Below are positions 1-5,890 of a DNA stretch of 8,281 nucleotides, piece by piece. Made by a program: the position numbers and the translations under genes. Each line of letters opens with the position of its first letter. The first letter of the stretch is position 1. The DNA lies in the NCBI GenBank assembly GCA_027295245.1, contig JAPULF010000112.1, positions 1-8,281 on the forward strand, in the 5' to 3' direction. Source of the stretch: Planctomycetota bacterium. GTDB taxonomy: Bacteria > Planctomycetota > Phycisphaerae > UBA1845 > UTPLA1. The notes under the pieces were generated by a model. The model had not been told where the DNA came from. It searched no databases and saw only the letters and a program-made list of their open reading frames with translations.

Positions 1-165
1 GAGAACCAGCCGAACAATTGACACATCCGTCCGACCCGATAACGCGCCCAGATGGATCGTAGACGACATGCCCCCCTGCCCCGGCCTATAGTGGATTGAG
101 GGCCGCGCATCGAGGGGAACAACCGCAACTCGGCCCCAACGAATCTCGACAACAGGAGGGGTCTC

Positions 166-657
166 ATGAAGCGAAGCACACGAATCGCGAGCTGCGCCAT
201 TGCCGTCGCCTTGTTCCTGTGGCCGCAGGTGTCCAGCGCACAGCGCAACTGCCCCACCGTTGAAGATACACTCGTCGTCACCCAGCCAAATCAGCCGGCC
301 GCGATTCACCTGCCCGTCACCAACGCCGGAGACAGCGAGGTAACGGTGTTTCAACTCCCGCTCGGCGGCGAATTGTGGCCGACCGGCCCCACCCAACTCG
401 ACTACGTCTTCATACCGAACGCCGACTTCAGCGGCCGAACCACAATCACCTTTCGCGTCAGCCCCCCGCGCGGCTGCGGCAATGGCACGCTCCTGTCAAC
501 CGTGACCCTGGTCGGCAGCGGCACCACCGCAACCCTTGACCTCACCGGTCCGGTCGGCGTCGCGCCTGCGGTGTGCGGCCTGGGCGCCTCCGCCGTGCCC
601 GTGCTCGCTTGCCTATTCTTTGCCTGCACTCGCGTCGCCCGTCGCAATCGAGGGTAG
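166..657 (+). CDS. Small exported protein with one Ig/cadherin-like repeat and a C-terminal membrane tail
   Basis: A 163-residue protein, function unknown. The start is well supported: AGGAGGG at 154-160 lies five bases before the ATG, and the N-terminus is a clear signal peptide (KR at 2-3, hydrophobic core at about 9-20, likely cleavage after SSA at 23-25). Residues 36-118 read like one bacterial Ig/cadherin-like (tandem-95 type) repeat; the segment YVFIPNADFSGRTTITFRVS at 80-99 matches the usual Y-x-P-N-A-x-F-x-G...F-x-V pattern. Mature cysteines at 29 and 104 could form a disulfide. The C-terminus has Cys-Gly at 137-138, a hydrophobic stretch (about 139-154) and a basic end (RVARRNRG). 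This resembles C-terminal sorting tails such as MYXO-CTERM or PEP-CTERM, although no exact signature is visible. It is probably a surface or cell-envelope protein. TATAGT at 87-92 could be its -10 box, but no convincing -35 goes with it. No partner gene is visible. Confidence 0.75.
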   Translation: MKRSTRIASCAIAVALFLWPQVSSAQRNCPTVEDTLVVTQPNQPAAIHLPVTNAGDSEVTVFQLPLGGELWPTGPTQLDYVFIPNADFSGRTTITFRVSPPRGCGNGTLLSTVTLVGSGTTATLDLTGPVGVAPAVCGLGASAVPVLACLFFACTRVARRNRG

Positions 658-853
658 TCGAACACGATCCTCTCAGGAGCATTCAACCGATCATCGCCGG
701 CGTTGGGTGGCTCGGCCTGCTCGAGCGTGTACGGGCTCCGCTCGTCGATCTCCGATTCCGCAGATCGGGATGTGAGTCAGCGCCTGCCGTCGCCCCCGGT
801 CTGATAGACGGTTGACACCAATCGCGGCTACGATAAGCTGAAACTGAAGCACT
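658..853. other. Intergenic stretch, no gene seen
   Basis: These 196 bases between the small exported protein and the tRNA hold no open frame with a ribosome-binding site and no convincing intrinsic terminator. The only hairpin candidate is a weak GAGC/GCTC pair around 723-737 with no T tract. The last 40 bases probably carry the tRNA promoter. Confidence 0.5.
812..839 (+). promoter_or_regulatory. Probable tRNA-Gln promoter
   Basis: A perfect TTGACA (-35) at 812-817 is followed after 16 bases by TAAGCT at 834-839, which matches three of six -10 consensus positions. Transcription would begin near 846, a few bases before the mature tRNA 5' end at 854. The -35 match and the placement are good; the -10 is weak. 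Confidence 0.4.
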
Positions 854-924
854 TGGCCCCTAGTGTAATGGTAGCACGACAGACTCTGGATCTGTTGGTC
901 GGGGTTCAAATCCTCGGGGGCCAG
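854..924 (+). tRNA. tRNA-Gln, anticodon CTG
   Basis: A complete 71-base cloverleaf can be folded by eye. The acceptor stem TGGCCCC (854-860) pairs perfectly with GGGGCCA (917-923). The D arm is GTG/CAC (863-865 with 875-877), with GG at 870-871 in the loop. The anticodon stem ACAGA/TCTGT (879-883 with 891-895) closes the loop CTCTGGA, which puts T at position 33 and the anticodon CTG at 886-888. The T arm is CGGGG/CCTCG (900-904 with 912-916) around TTCAAAT. The discriminator base is G (924). The weak first pair U1-A72 and discriminator G73 are both typical of bacterial glutamine tRNAs. CCA is not encoded, so the 3' end must be added after transcription. The gene stands alone and is convergent with the hydrolase gene to its right. 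Confidence 0.95.
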
Positions 925-969
925 TTTCCCGCAAGCTCCTATCTTAAGTGACCCGGCCACCACCATTGA

Positions 970-3522
970 TCATTTCTTACTCTTACGCCACGCGGACTGC
1001 TGTTCATCAATCTGCCAGTTGTGATCGAAGAAACCCGCCGCCGGAATGCCCTCAATGCCGGTAGTGAACATGGACGACGAGATCACAACCCAATCAGGGA
1101 TGCCGACGCCGGACACGAAGATCGGCAGCCGATCCACTGTCCGACAACCCTGAAGCCCTGTACCCGCGATGATGCCGACGCTGGCAACCTCACTCCCGAG
1201 CCTGGGGTAGATCGCCAGCAGAGCGAGGTCCGGGCCATCCAGTCTCTTCTTGCCGACGGCAATCCCGGTCCTGTCGATCCTCAAGGGGCAATCTCGACCC
1301 AAAACCCGGCCCCACGCGCTGTTCGTCTCTGCGTTGCCGTACAGGATCACGTTTCGATCCGCGGTGGCCCTGGCTTCGAATGCGTCATCACGCACGACGT
1401 CAATCGATCCGTTGCCGCGGTACCAGAATGTCTCTGCATCATAGCGCGCCTTCGAGAGCGCCCACGCGTTCTCCTTGCTCGTTCCCGAAGTGCCCACGAT
1501 CAGAAGGACGCGATTGCGAAATGCCTCCTTGAACGGACCCGCACGGTGCGGCCCCTTCTCAGAGGGGGGCACATCCTTCGCCAGTTGCCAATTGCCCTCA
1601 TTGAACTGAAGGAGCAGCCGTCGCGATGGAAGCGACTCGATGGCGATGGGGCCGAGTTTCGTGTCGTCCAATTCGATGCTGACATCGGCGTCGGCGGCAA
1701 GCGACCCACCGAACGCCCGGTCGAGGTCAATGGCGAGGCGGCGGACGTTCTTCGTCGTCCCCACGAACACGCGTGCCTTGCGATCAAGCGCAAGCGACAC
1801 GCGGCTGGGCACCATCGACTCGCACTGCGAGAGGACGGAAACCCACTCATAGCGATCTGAGATCGCCGGGCTCACGGTGACGAAGTCCACTCGATCTACC
1901 TCATGTGAGGGCTTTCGCTCGTTCTGAGCGAAGAAATCGAAGAGCGGCGGCCAATCCATGCACTGATTGCCCCACCAATGGCCGGCGCCGGGCCGCTCGT
2001 AGTAGGCGAAGTTGGAATGCCGAAGGCCAAGTTGTTCGCGCATGTTGCGAGCTTCCGAGACCGGGACGTTGTCATCCTTTTCGCCGTGGAGCACATAGAC
2101 TCCCTGCTGCAAGTAGTTGCGAAGCAAGCCGAGCGTGTTGCTCGAATTGCCCGCCCGATGCAGCATGGCGCGGACGGGGTCGTCGTCCGACTGCGCATCG
2201 GCCCCGACATACGATCTGAAACTCACCCAACCGGCGCTCGGCGCGATGGCGGCGAACCGATCAGGATAGATCGCCCCGATCTGCCATGTACCGTGTCCGC
2301 CCATGCTGTGACCCGTTAGATATGTTCGCAGGGGATCGGAGCCAAGCCGCTTGGCCGCAAGATCGAGCGCCTCCATCGCATCGATTCGCCCCCAGTCTTC
2401 CCAGTCGAAGCCGTAGGGACGTCTGTTGTCAGGCGCCACCACATCGCCCCAATCTTTGGCCTTATAGCATCCCGCCTGGCGCTGTGACTTCACGCCGGCG
2501 CCATGCAGTGACAGAAACAACGCGGGCGGGCGCGGGTCATCCTTCGCCGACTCTCGCGGTTGAACGGTGTAGTACTGCACACTTCCGTCGATGGTGCTGA
2601 CAAATGTTCGGCGGCGGCTCTGGTTCGAAGTTCGCACTCTGAGAGGAAACTCCCGCGCATCAGGCGTACGCTTGTCGCGCCGGGCGACTTCTAATCTCAC
2701 GGTCACAGAGTCATCCGGCGAGACGCCGACGGGAGGTTGAAACGAGAACGCCACCTTGCGGGAAGTCAAGGGTGGTAGCGCGGGAACATCCAGTTCCGCC
2801 GCTTTCCCGGTCTTGCCCTCGTGCTTAACGCTAACGCGAAGCCGTACGTCATCCAGCCAGCGGCCGGTTGCGTTCAGCACAACAGCCGCGCCAAGTAGGC
2901 GGTCGTTCTCTCCGACAACAACGTCGGGCAACGTCGGATCACCATCGAGCAACATCCATCCCGATCTCGGCTCCTCGAGCGTCACTGCCAATCCGCCCTT
3001 GTTGCAGCGAAACAGAAAGGAGTTCTCACCCTTGTGCAGAAGGATGGGGCACACGACGAAGCCGTAACCGTAGGGATCCCCCGGTAGGGAACGACCGTTG
3101 ACAACTGCGAAGGAGTGTCTCTTTGCCCTCAAGAGGACAACTTGTTCGCTGTCGACGTGAACCGTTGCAGCCAGGTATCCATTGCGTAGCGATGCGTGTT
3201 GGACGCGTCCATCCGGGTCGAGTTCGGCCTCTTCCCACCTGGCAGTCTTGCCATCGACAAGTTGAATCGAATCCCCGCTTCGCGGCGCGAGCATGCTTCC
3301 GTTGACCAGTTCTGCCTCAACAACGTCGCGACGAATCAGGGATCGCCTCCGCCGGCCGGCGGTCGACAACACAACAACCCGAGAGAACCCGGATATCACA
3401 ACTGCGCCCGGCTGACTTTCCACGGGGGCAGCTGTCCTGTCCGCTTGTGCGGCAAGACAGGTCAGCGTGAGAAGGCAAGACGTTGATATGAATGGCAACA
3501 CCACTACACCTTCGGATCTCAT
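970..3522 (-). CDS. Secreted alpha/beta-hydrolase, prolyl-oligopeptidase/esterase type, with a large C-terminal extension
   Basis: An 850-residue protein if translation starts at the ATG at 3522, chosen because it opens a signal peptide: MRSEG, a hydrophobic run, and likely cleavage after AQA at 25-27. The frame stays open upstream to an ATG at 3681, but that 53-residue extension is not signal-like and runs into the promoter region of the divergent regulator. No strong ribosome-binding site precedes 3522, so the start is a judgement. Residues 30-300 look beta-rich. The hydrolase core follows, at about 330-535: oxyanion-hole motif LHGAG at 339-343, nucleophile elbow GHSMGG with Ser406, HGEKDDNVP with Asp483 as probable acid, and GAGH with His515. 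Residues 550-850 form a second region I cannot name; it includes a nucleotide-binding-like stretch (VLLIVGTSGTS, from about residue 672). RefSeq-style naming would be 'prolyl oligopeptidase family serine peptidase', but a carboxylesterase acting on plant or algal polymers is equally possible. The substrate cannot be read from the sequence. Confidence 0.85.
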   Translation of the reverse strand: MRSEGVVVLPFISTSCLLTLTCLAAQADRTAAPVESQPGAVVISGFSRVVVLSTAGRRRRSLIRRDVVEAELVNGSMLAPRSGDSIQLVDGKTARWEEAELDPDGRVQHASLRNGYLAATVHVDSEQVVLLRAKRHSFAVVNGRSLPGDPYGYGFVVCPILLHKGENSFLFRCNKGGLAVTLEEPRSGWMLLDGDPTLPDVVVGENDRLLGAAVVLNATGRWLDDVRLRVSVKHEGKTGKAAELDVPALPPLTSRKVAFSFQPPVGVSPDDSVTVRLEVARRDKRTPDAREFPLRVRTSNQSRRRTFVSTIDGSVQYYTVQPRESAKDDPRPPALFLSLHGAGVKSQRQAGCYKAKDWGDVVAPDNRRPYGFDWEDWGRIDAMEALDLAAKRLGSDPLRTYLTGHSMGGHGTWQIGAIYPDRFAAIAPSAGWVSFRSYVGADAQSDDDPVRAMLHRAGNSSNTLGLLRNYLQQGVYVLHGEKDDNVPVSEARNMREQLGLRHSNFAYYERPGAGHWWGNQCMDWPPLFDFFAQNERKPSHEVDRVDFVTVSPAISDRYEWVSVLSQCESMVPSRVSLALDRKARVFVGTTKNVRRLAIDLDRAFGGSLAADADVSIELDDTKLGPIAIESLPSRRLLLQFNEGNWQLAKDVPPSEKGPHRAGPFKEAFRNRVLLIVGTSGTSKENAWALSKARYDAETFWYRGNGSIDVVRDDAFEARATADRNVILYGNAETNSAWGRVLGRDCPLRIDRTGIAVGKKRLDGPDLALLAIYPRLGSEVASVGIIAGTGLQGCRTVDRLPIFVSGVGIPDWVVISSSMFTTGIEGIPAAGFFDHNWQIDEQQSAWRKSKK

Positions 3523-3702
3523 GACCGCACCACAACTCGCCGACACATGCGGCGTCTTTGGCTCGGTCAAAGCTAAGCCTCCAGGGCTGACGTGCCAACC
3601 CCGTACTGTCCAAAAACTCGATCGCACCCCACGCATTTCGGCACCAAAAACGCGGTTTTCAATCCCCCGGGAGCCGGCCAACTAAAAAAAACGGAAATCT
3701 GC

Positions 3703-3731
3703 TTGACAGGTCCACGATTGTGTTGTATATA
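3703..3731 (+). promoter_or_regulatory. Promoter of the MarR-type regulator
   Basis: A perfect TTGACA (-35) at 3703-3708, a 17-base spacer, and TATATA (-10) at 3726-3731. Transcription would start near 3738, almost on top of the AGGAG ribosome-binding site (3738-3742), giving a very short leader of about 13 bases. The -10 box lies wholly inside the palindrome at 3721-3736, so a protein bound there should block RNA polymerase directly. Confidence 0.7.
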
Positions 3732-3736
3732 CAACA
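3721..3736. promoter_or_regulatory. Operator 1: perfect 16-base palindrome before the regulator
   Basis: TGTTGTATATACAACA is its own reverse complement. It overlaps the predicted -10 box of the regulator promoter and ends 14 bases before the regulator's ATG. The same 16 bases recur in front of the next gene at 4230-4245, and the identity extends two bases to the left (TG), giving 18 identical bases. Perfect dyad symmetry suits a dimeric winged-helix repressor such as the adjacent MarR-type protein. That this protein binds here is inferred from position, not shown. Confidence 0.8.
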
Positions 3737-3750
3737 TAGGAGCGAACCGG

Positions 3751-4206
3751 ATGAAGAACGACTCCCTGACGAGCACGGTTGAAACGATCGCAAGCGAGTG
3801 CCTCGCCGTGAGGATTCGCCTCTTGAACCGGACGGTGACCAACATCTTCGACGATGCCTTGAGGCCCCTCGGGGTGAAGGTGAGCCAGCTCAATGTGCTG
3901 ATAGTTGTGGCCAAGCTCGGGCCCATTTCGCCGGGCGAAGTGAGCCGCCGGCTGAATATGGAGAAATCGACCCTGAGCCGCAACGTCGACCGCATGCGGA
4001 CCCACGACTGGCTGAAGGTGTCGGAAGGTGATTCCGGGCGCAAGCAGATTCTGGAAATCGGCTCGGCTGGACGCAAGCTAATCGAGAAGTCGCTGCCGTT
4101 TTGGAAGAAGGCCCAGGTACAAACCGAGGTCATGCTGGGGGAGCGAGGCGCCCGATCGATTCATCGCGCAGCCAACGCCGTGTGGGCTCAGCTTGGACGG
4201 ACATGA
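3751..4206 (+). CDS. MarR-family transcriptional regulator
   Basis: A 151-residue protein, the usual length for the family. The start at 3751 is favoured because AGGAG (3738-3742) sits eight bases upstream and an operator/promoter lies just before it; the frame is open further upstream, but that would place the coding start before the promoter. N-terminal helices (about 5-40) would form the dimer interface. The winged helix follows: Q46-L47-N48-V49-L50 in the helix before the DNA-reading unit, the helix-turn-helix at about 57-83 (LGPISPGEVSRRLNMEKSTLSRNV), and a basic wing around DSGRK at 94-98. Arg-rich DNA contacts and the S-x-x-S-R pattern are as expected for MarR. A lone cysteine at 17 in the dimer region could sense oxidants or electrophiles, but this is only a possibility. 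It probably represses itself and the iron-sulfur/SCP2 gene through the shared palindromes. The ligand is unknown. Confidence 0.9.
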   Translation: MKNDSLTSTVETIASECLAVRIRLLNRTVTNIFDDALRPLGVKVSQLNVLIVVAKLGPISPGEVSRRLNMEKSTLSRNVDRMRTHDWLKVSEGDSGRKQILEIGSAGRKLIEKSLPFWKKAQVQTEVMLGERGARSIHRAANAVWAQLGRT

Positions 4207-4221
4207 GTCTCGTTTTTTTTT
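4198..4221 (+). terminator. Weak intrinsic terminator after the regulator
   Basis: CGGAC (4198-4202) can pair with GTC-CG (4207-4212, one bulged T at 4210) around the loop ATGA, and nine T residues follow (4213-4221). The stop codon of the regulator lies inside the loop. The stem is short, so termination would be partial. The T tract sits just upstream of operator 2, so it could instead be part of the downstream promoter. If real, the terminator would make the following gene depend mainly on its own promoter. Confidence 0.35.
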
Positions 4222-4227
4222 GGACAC

Positions 4228-4247
4228 TGTGTTGTATATACAACACA
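4228..4247. promoter_or_regulatory. Operator 2: perfect 20-base palindrome before the iron-sulfur/SCP2 gene
   Basis: TGTGTTGTATATACAACACA is a perfect 20-base palindrome whose core 16 bases are identical to operator 1. It contains TATATA at 4235-4240, usable as a -10 box. Unlike site 1 there is no good -35 at the right distance (GTTTTT at 4212-4217 with a 17-base spacer), so this promoter may be weaker or need help. Transcription would start near 4247, leaving about 20 bases before the ATG at 4268, with a GAGAGA ribosome-binding-like stretch at 4254-4259. The position implies direct repression by the neighbouring MarR-type protein. Confidence 0.78.
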
Positions 4248-4267
4248 CATCAAGAGAGAAAAACAAA

Positions 4268-5635
4268 ATGTCGAAGCCACGGATTCTTGTCACCGCAGCC
4301 GTCGGAAAGACCGGCCACGTGCGCAAGGAAAACGGAACGAGCACGACGCTGCCGGTACTGGAGCAACAAGAAATGCTCGACGCCGCATGGCTAAGCGACC
4401 TCTGCGTCCAGGCCGGAGCGGATGATGTGGGCTTTGTGCAGATCGATCGACCGGAGCTGAACACCGACCGCGATGACGTTCGCGAGGCGGCTCCATGGAC
4501 GAAGACGCTCATCAGCTTCGTCATCAAAATGAACCGTGAGAACATCCGCAGCCCGATGCGTTCGCTGGCGAACATCGAGTTTCACGCCTCGGACGATCAG
4601 GTCACGGAAACCTCTCGGAAAATTGTTCGCGCTCTCGAAAGACAAGGCGTACGGGCGATGCATACCGCGTTCGGTTTCCCGATGGAGGCCGACCGCTGGC
4701 CGGGAAAGATGTGGGTGGTGTCCCACAAGCTCGTCGCCCAGGCTGCCGGTCTGGGAAAGATCGGGATTCACCGCAACGTCATCCACCCCAAGTTCGGCAG
4801 CTTCATCTTTCTGGGAACGGTCTTGATTGACCGCCGCGTGGCTGAATACGGCGACCAAGTCGACTTTAACCCCTGCTTGAATTGCAAACTGTGCGTCGCG
4901 GCATGCCCAACAGGTGCCATCAAGCCGGACGGTGAGTTCGACTTCTCAGCCTGCTACACGCACAACTACCGCGAGTTCATGGGCGGCTTCGGAGACTGGG
5001 TGGAGCAGGTCGCAGACAGCAAGAATGCGCTCGATTATCGAAAGAAAGTCAGCGATTCCGAGACGGTGTCAATGTGGCAGAGCCTGTCCTTTCAATCGAA
5101 TTACAAGGCCGCCTACTGCCTGTCCGTTTGCCCGGCCGGCGAGGATGTCATCGGTCCGTACTTGCAGGATAAAAAGGCCTTCAAGAATGAGATCATGAAA
5201 CCCCTGACCGCCAAGAAAGAAACCATCTACGTGGTGCCCGAATCAGATGCCGAAGGCTACGTCGCAAAACGATTTCCGCATAAGAATGTGAAACGGGTCG
5301 GCAATGGTCTTCGGCCCCGTTCGATCGAGGTGTTCCTTGCGAGCCTGCCACATGTGTTCCAGCGCCGGCAATCCGCCGGCCTGGACGCCACCTTTCACTT
5401 CTCTTTCTTCGGTGCCGAGCGAGCCGAAGCGACCGTCGTGATTCGAGACAAGAAAATCGAAATCCACGACGGCCACGTCGGCCGGCCCGATATGCACGTG
5501 ACCACCGACGCGCAAACCTGGCTCGGTTTTCTGGCAAAGGAGAAGAGCCTCGTGTGGGCCCTGCTCACCAGGAAGATTCGCCTGAAGGGTTCACCGAAGT
5601 TGTTGGTCGCATTCGGCAAGTGCTTTCCGTCGTAG
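4268..5635 (+). CDS. Cytoplasmic [4Fe-4S] protein, QueG/reductive-dehalogenase-like, fused to a C-terminal SCP2 domain
   Basis: A 455-residue protein with no signal peptide or membrane segment. The ATG at 4268 follows GAGAGA (4254-4259) and operator 2. Residues 1-16 resemble the start of an NmrA-type Rossmann protein (PRILVTAAVGKTG at 4-16). Residues 35-200 look like the substrate/cofactor part of the QueG/reductive dehalogenase group, including GLGKIGIHRNVI at 161-172 and FGSFIFLGTVLID at 176-188. A classic cluster motif CxxCxxCxxxCP uses Cys203, 206, 209 and 213. A second set, Cys229 with CxxxCP at Cys284 and 288, probably supports a second cluster. Residues 365-455 match an SCP2 sterol/lipid-carrier domain (FSFFGAERAEATVVIRDKK, then TWLGFLAKEKS and a final KLLVAFGKCFP). 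The HEAT-like tail of housekeeping QueG is absent, so tRNA epoxyqueuosine reduction is unlikely. A reductase acting on a hydrophobic or halogenated compound, possibly cobalamin-dependent, is my inference. It is probably induced when the MarR-type regulator lets go. Confidence 0.85.
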   Translation: MSKPRILVTAAVGKTGHVRKENGTSTTLPVLEQQEMLDAAWLSDLCVQAGADDVGFVQIDRPELNTDRDDVREAAPWTKTLISFVIKMNRENIRSPMRSLANIEFHASDDQVTETSRKIVRALERQGVRAMHTAFGFPMEADRWPGKMWVVSHKLVAQAAGLGKIGIHRNVIHPKFGSFIFLGTVLIDRRVAEYGDQVDFNPCLNCKLCVAACPTGAIKPDGEFDFSACYTHNYREFMGGFGDWVEQVADSKNALDYRKKVSDSETVSMWQSLSFQSNYKAAYCLSVCPAGEDVIGPYLQDKKAFKNEIMKPLTAKKETIYVVPESDAEGYVAKRFPHKNVKRVGNGLRPRSIEVFLASLPHVFQRRQSAGLDATFHFSFFGAERAEATVVIRDKKIEIHDGHVGRPDMHVTTDAQTWLGFLAKEKSLVWALLTRKIRLKGSPKLLVAFGKCFPS

Positions 5636-5826
5636 CCGACGAGCGAAACGTTGCGAACGGGCTCGGCTCCGAGATCGCCCCCCGCGGCGCCGCCGGCGCG
5701 AAACTGGCATCCCGGTTCGCCTGTCTCAGGGCCGGGTCGATAAAGTCCACGTCGATGTCACCGACGACCGCGTTCGTACAGACCGCGTACGCCCGCGGGG
5801 GATTACTGGCGGACCATGTGGGTGGG

Positions 5827-5857
5827 TTGACAGCACGGTGGGGTGCGGTTTTTGTAT
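5827..5857 (+). promoter_or_regulatory. Possible promoter for the symporter operon
   Basis: A perfect TTGACA at 5827-5832 is followed after 19 bases by TTGTAT at 5852-5857. The spacing is two bases longer than ideal and the -10 match is partial. It lies 34 bases upstream of the DUF4212 start codon, a sensible place for the operon promoter. Confidence 0.35.
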
Positions 5858-5873
5858 TGCAAACGGCTCGACC

Positions 5874-5885
5874 CTCACCGGTGAG
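5874..5885 (+). promoter_or_regulatory. Ribosome-binding site of the symporter small subunit inside a 12-base palindrome
   Basis: GGTGAG at 5880-5885 is the likely ribosome-binding site, five bases before the ATG at 5891. It forms the right half of the perfect palindrome CTCACCGGTGAG. In RNA this could fold as CTCA/TGAG around a CCGG loop and partly hide the site, though a four-pair stem is weak. Confidence 0.45.
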
Positions 5886-5890
5886 AACAC

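Larger units (their letters stand above)
5636..5890. other. Intergenic region before the symporter genes
   Basis: No supported gene lies in these 255 bases. Two GC-rich dyads occur near the left end: CTCGGCTCCGAG at 5662-5673 and GCGCC-GCC-GGCGC at 5687-5699. Neither has a T tract, so I do not call an intrinsic terminator, though they could help end transcription of the iron-sulfur gene. GACCGCGT is repeated at 5766-5773 and 5781-5788. The right end carries a possible symporter promoter and a palindrome over the ribosome-binding site. Confidence 0.5.

Noticed and set aside
691..966. A 91-residue open frame on the minus strand across the tRNA
   Set aside because: It covers the full tRNA-Gln gene and has no ribosome-binding site or protein-like pattern.
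1021..1860. A 279-residue open frame on the plus strand inside the hydrolase gene
   Set aside because: It is antisense to the well-supported hydrolase, has an Arg/Pro-rich composition with no recognisable motif, and lacks a ribosome-binding site. Such frames are common opposite GC-rich genes.
3523..3681. A 53-residue N-terminal extension of the hydrolase
   Set aside because: The frame is open, but the extension is not signal-like and would bury the real signal peptide inside the protein. The ATG at 3522 gives a normal secreted protein.
3592..3750. A longer start for the MarR-type regulator
   Set aside because: It would begin upstream of the TTGACA/TATATA promoter and operator 1, and the extra 53 residues do not look like MarR sequence. 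AGGAG before 3751 decides the start.
4193..4267. A TTG start 25 residues upstream for the iron-sulfur protein
   Set aside because: It would translate through operator 2 and its -10 box and overlap the end of the regulator. The ATG at 4268 fits the promoter and has a GAGAGA stretch upstream.
4268..5635. Calling the iron-sulfur protein housekeeping epoxyqueuosine reductase (queG)
   Set aside because: The C-terminal region is SCP2-like instead of the HEAT-like tail of QueG, and regulation by a local MarR-type repressor does not suit a constitutive tRNA-modification enzyme.
5851..5864. TTTGTATTGCAAAC before the symporter as a third copy of the operator
   Set aside because: Only about nine of 14 positions match GTTGTATATACAAC and the two half-sites are spaced differently. 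It is not convincing next to two exact copies.
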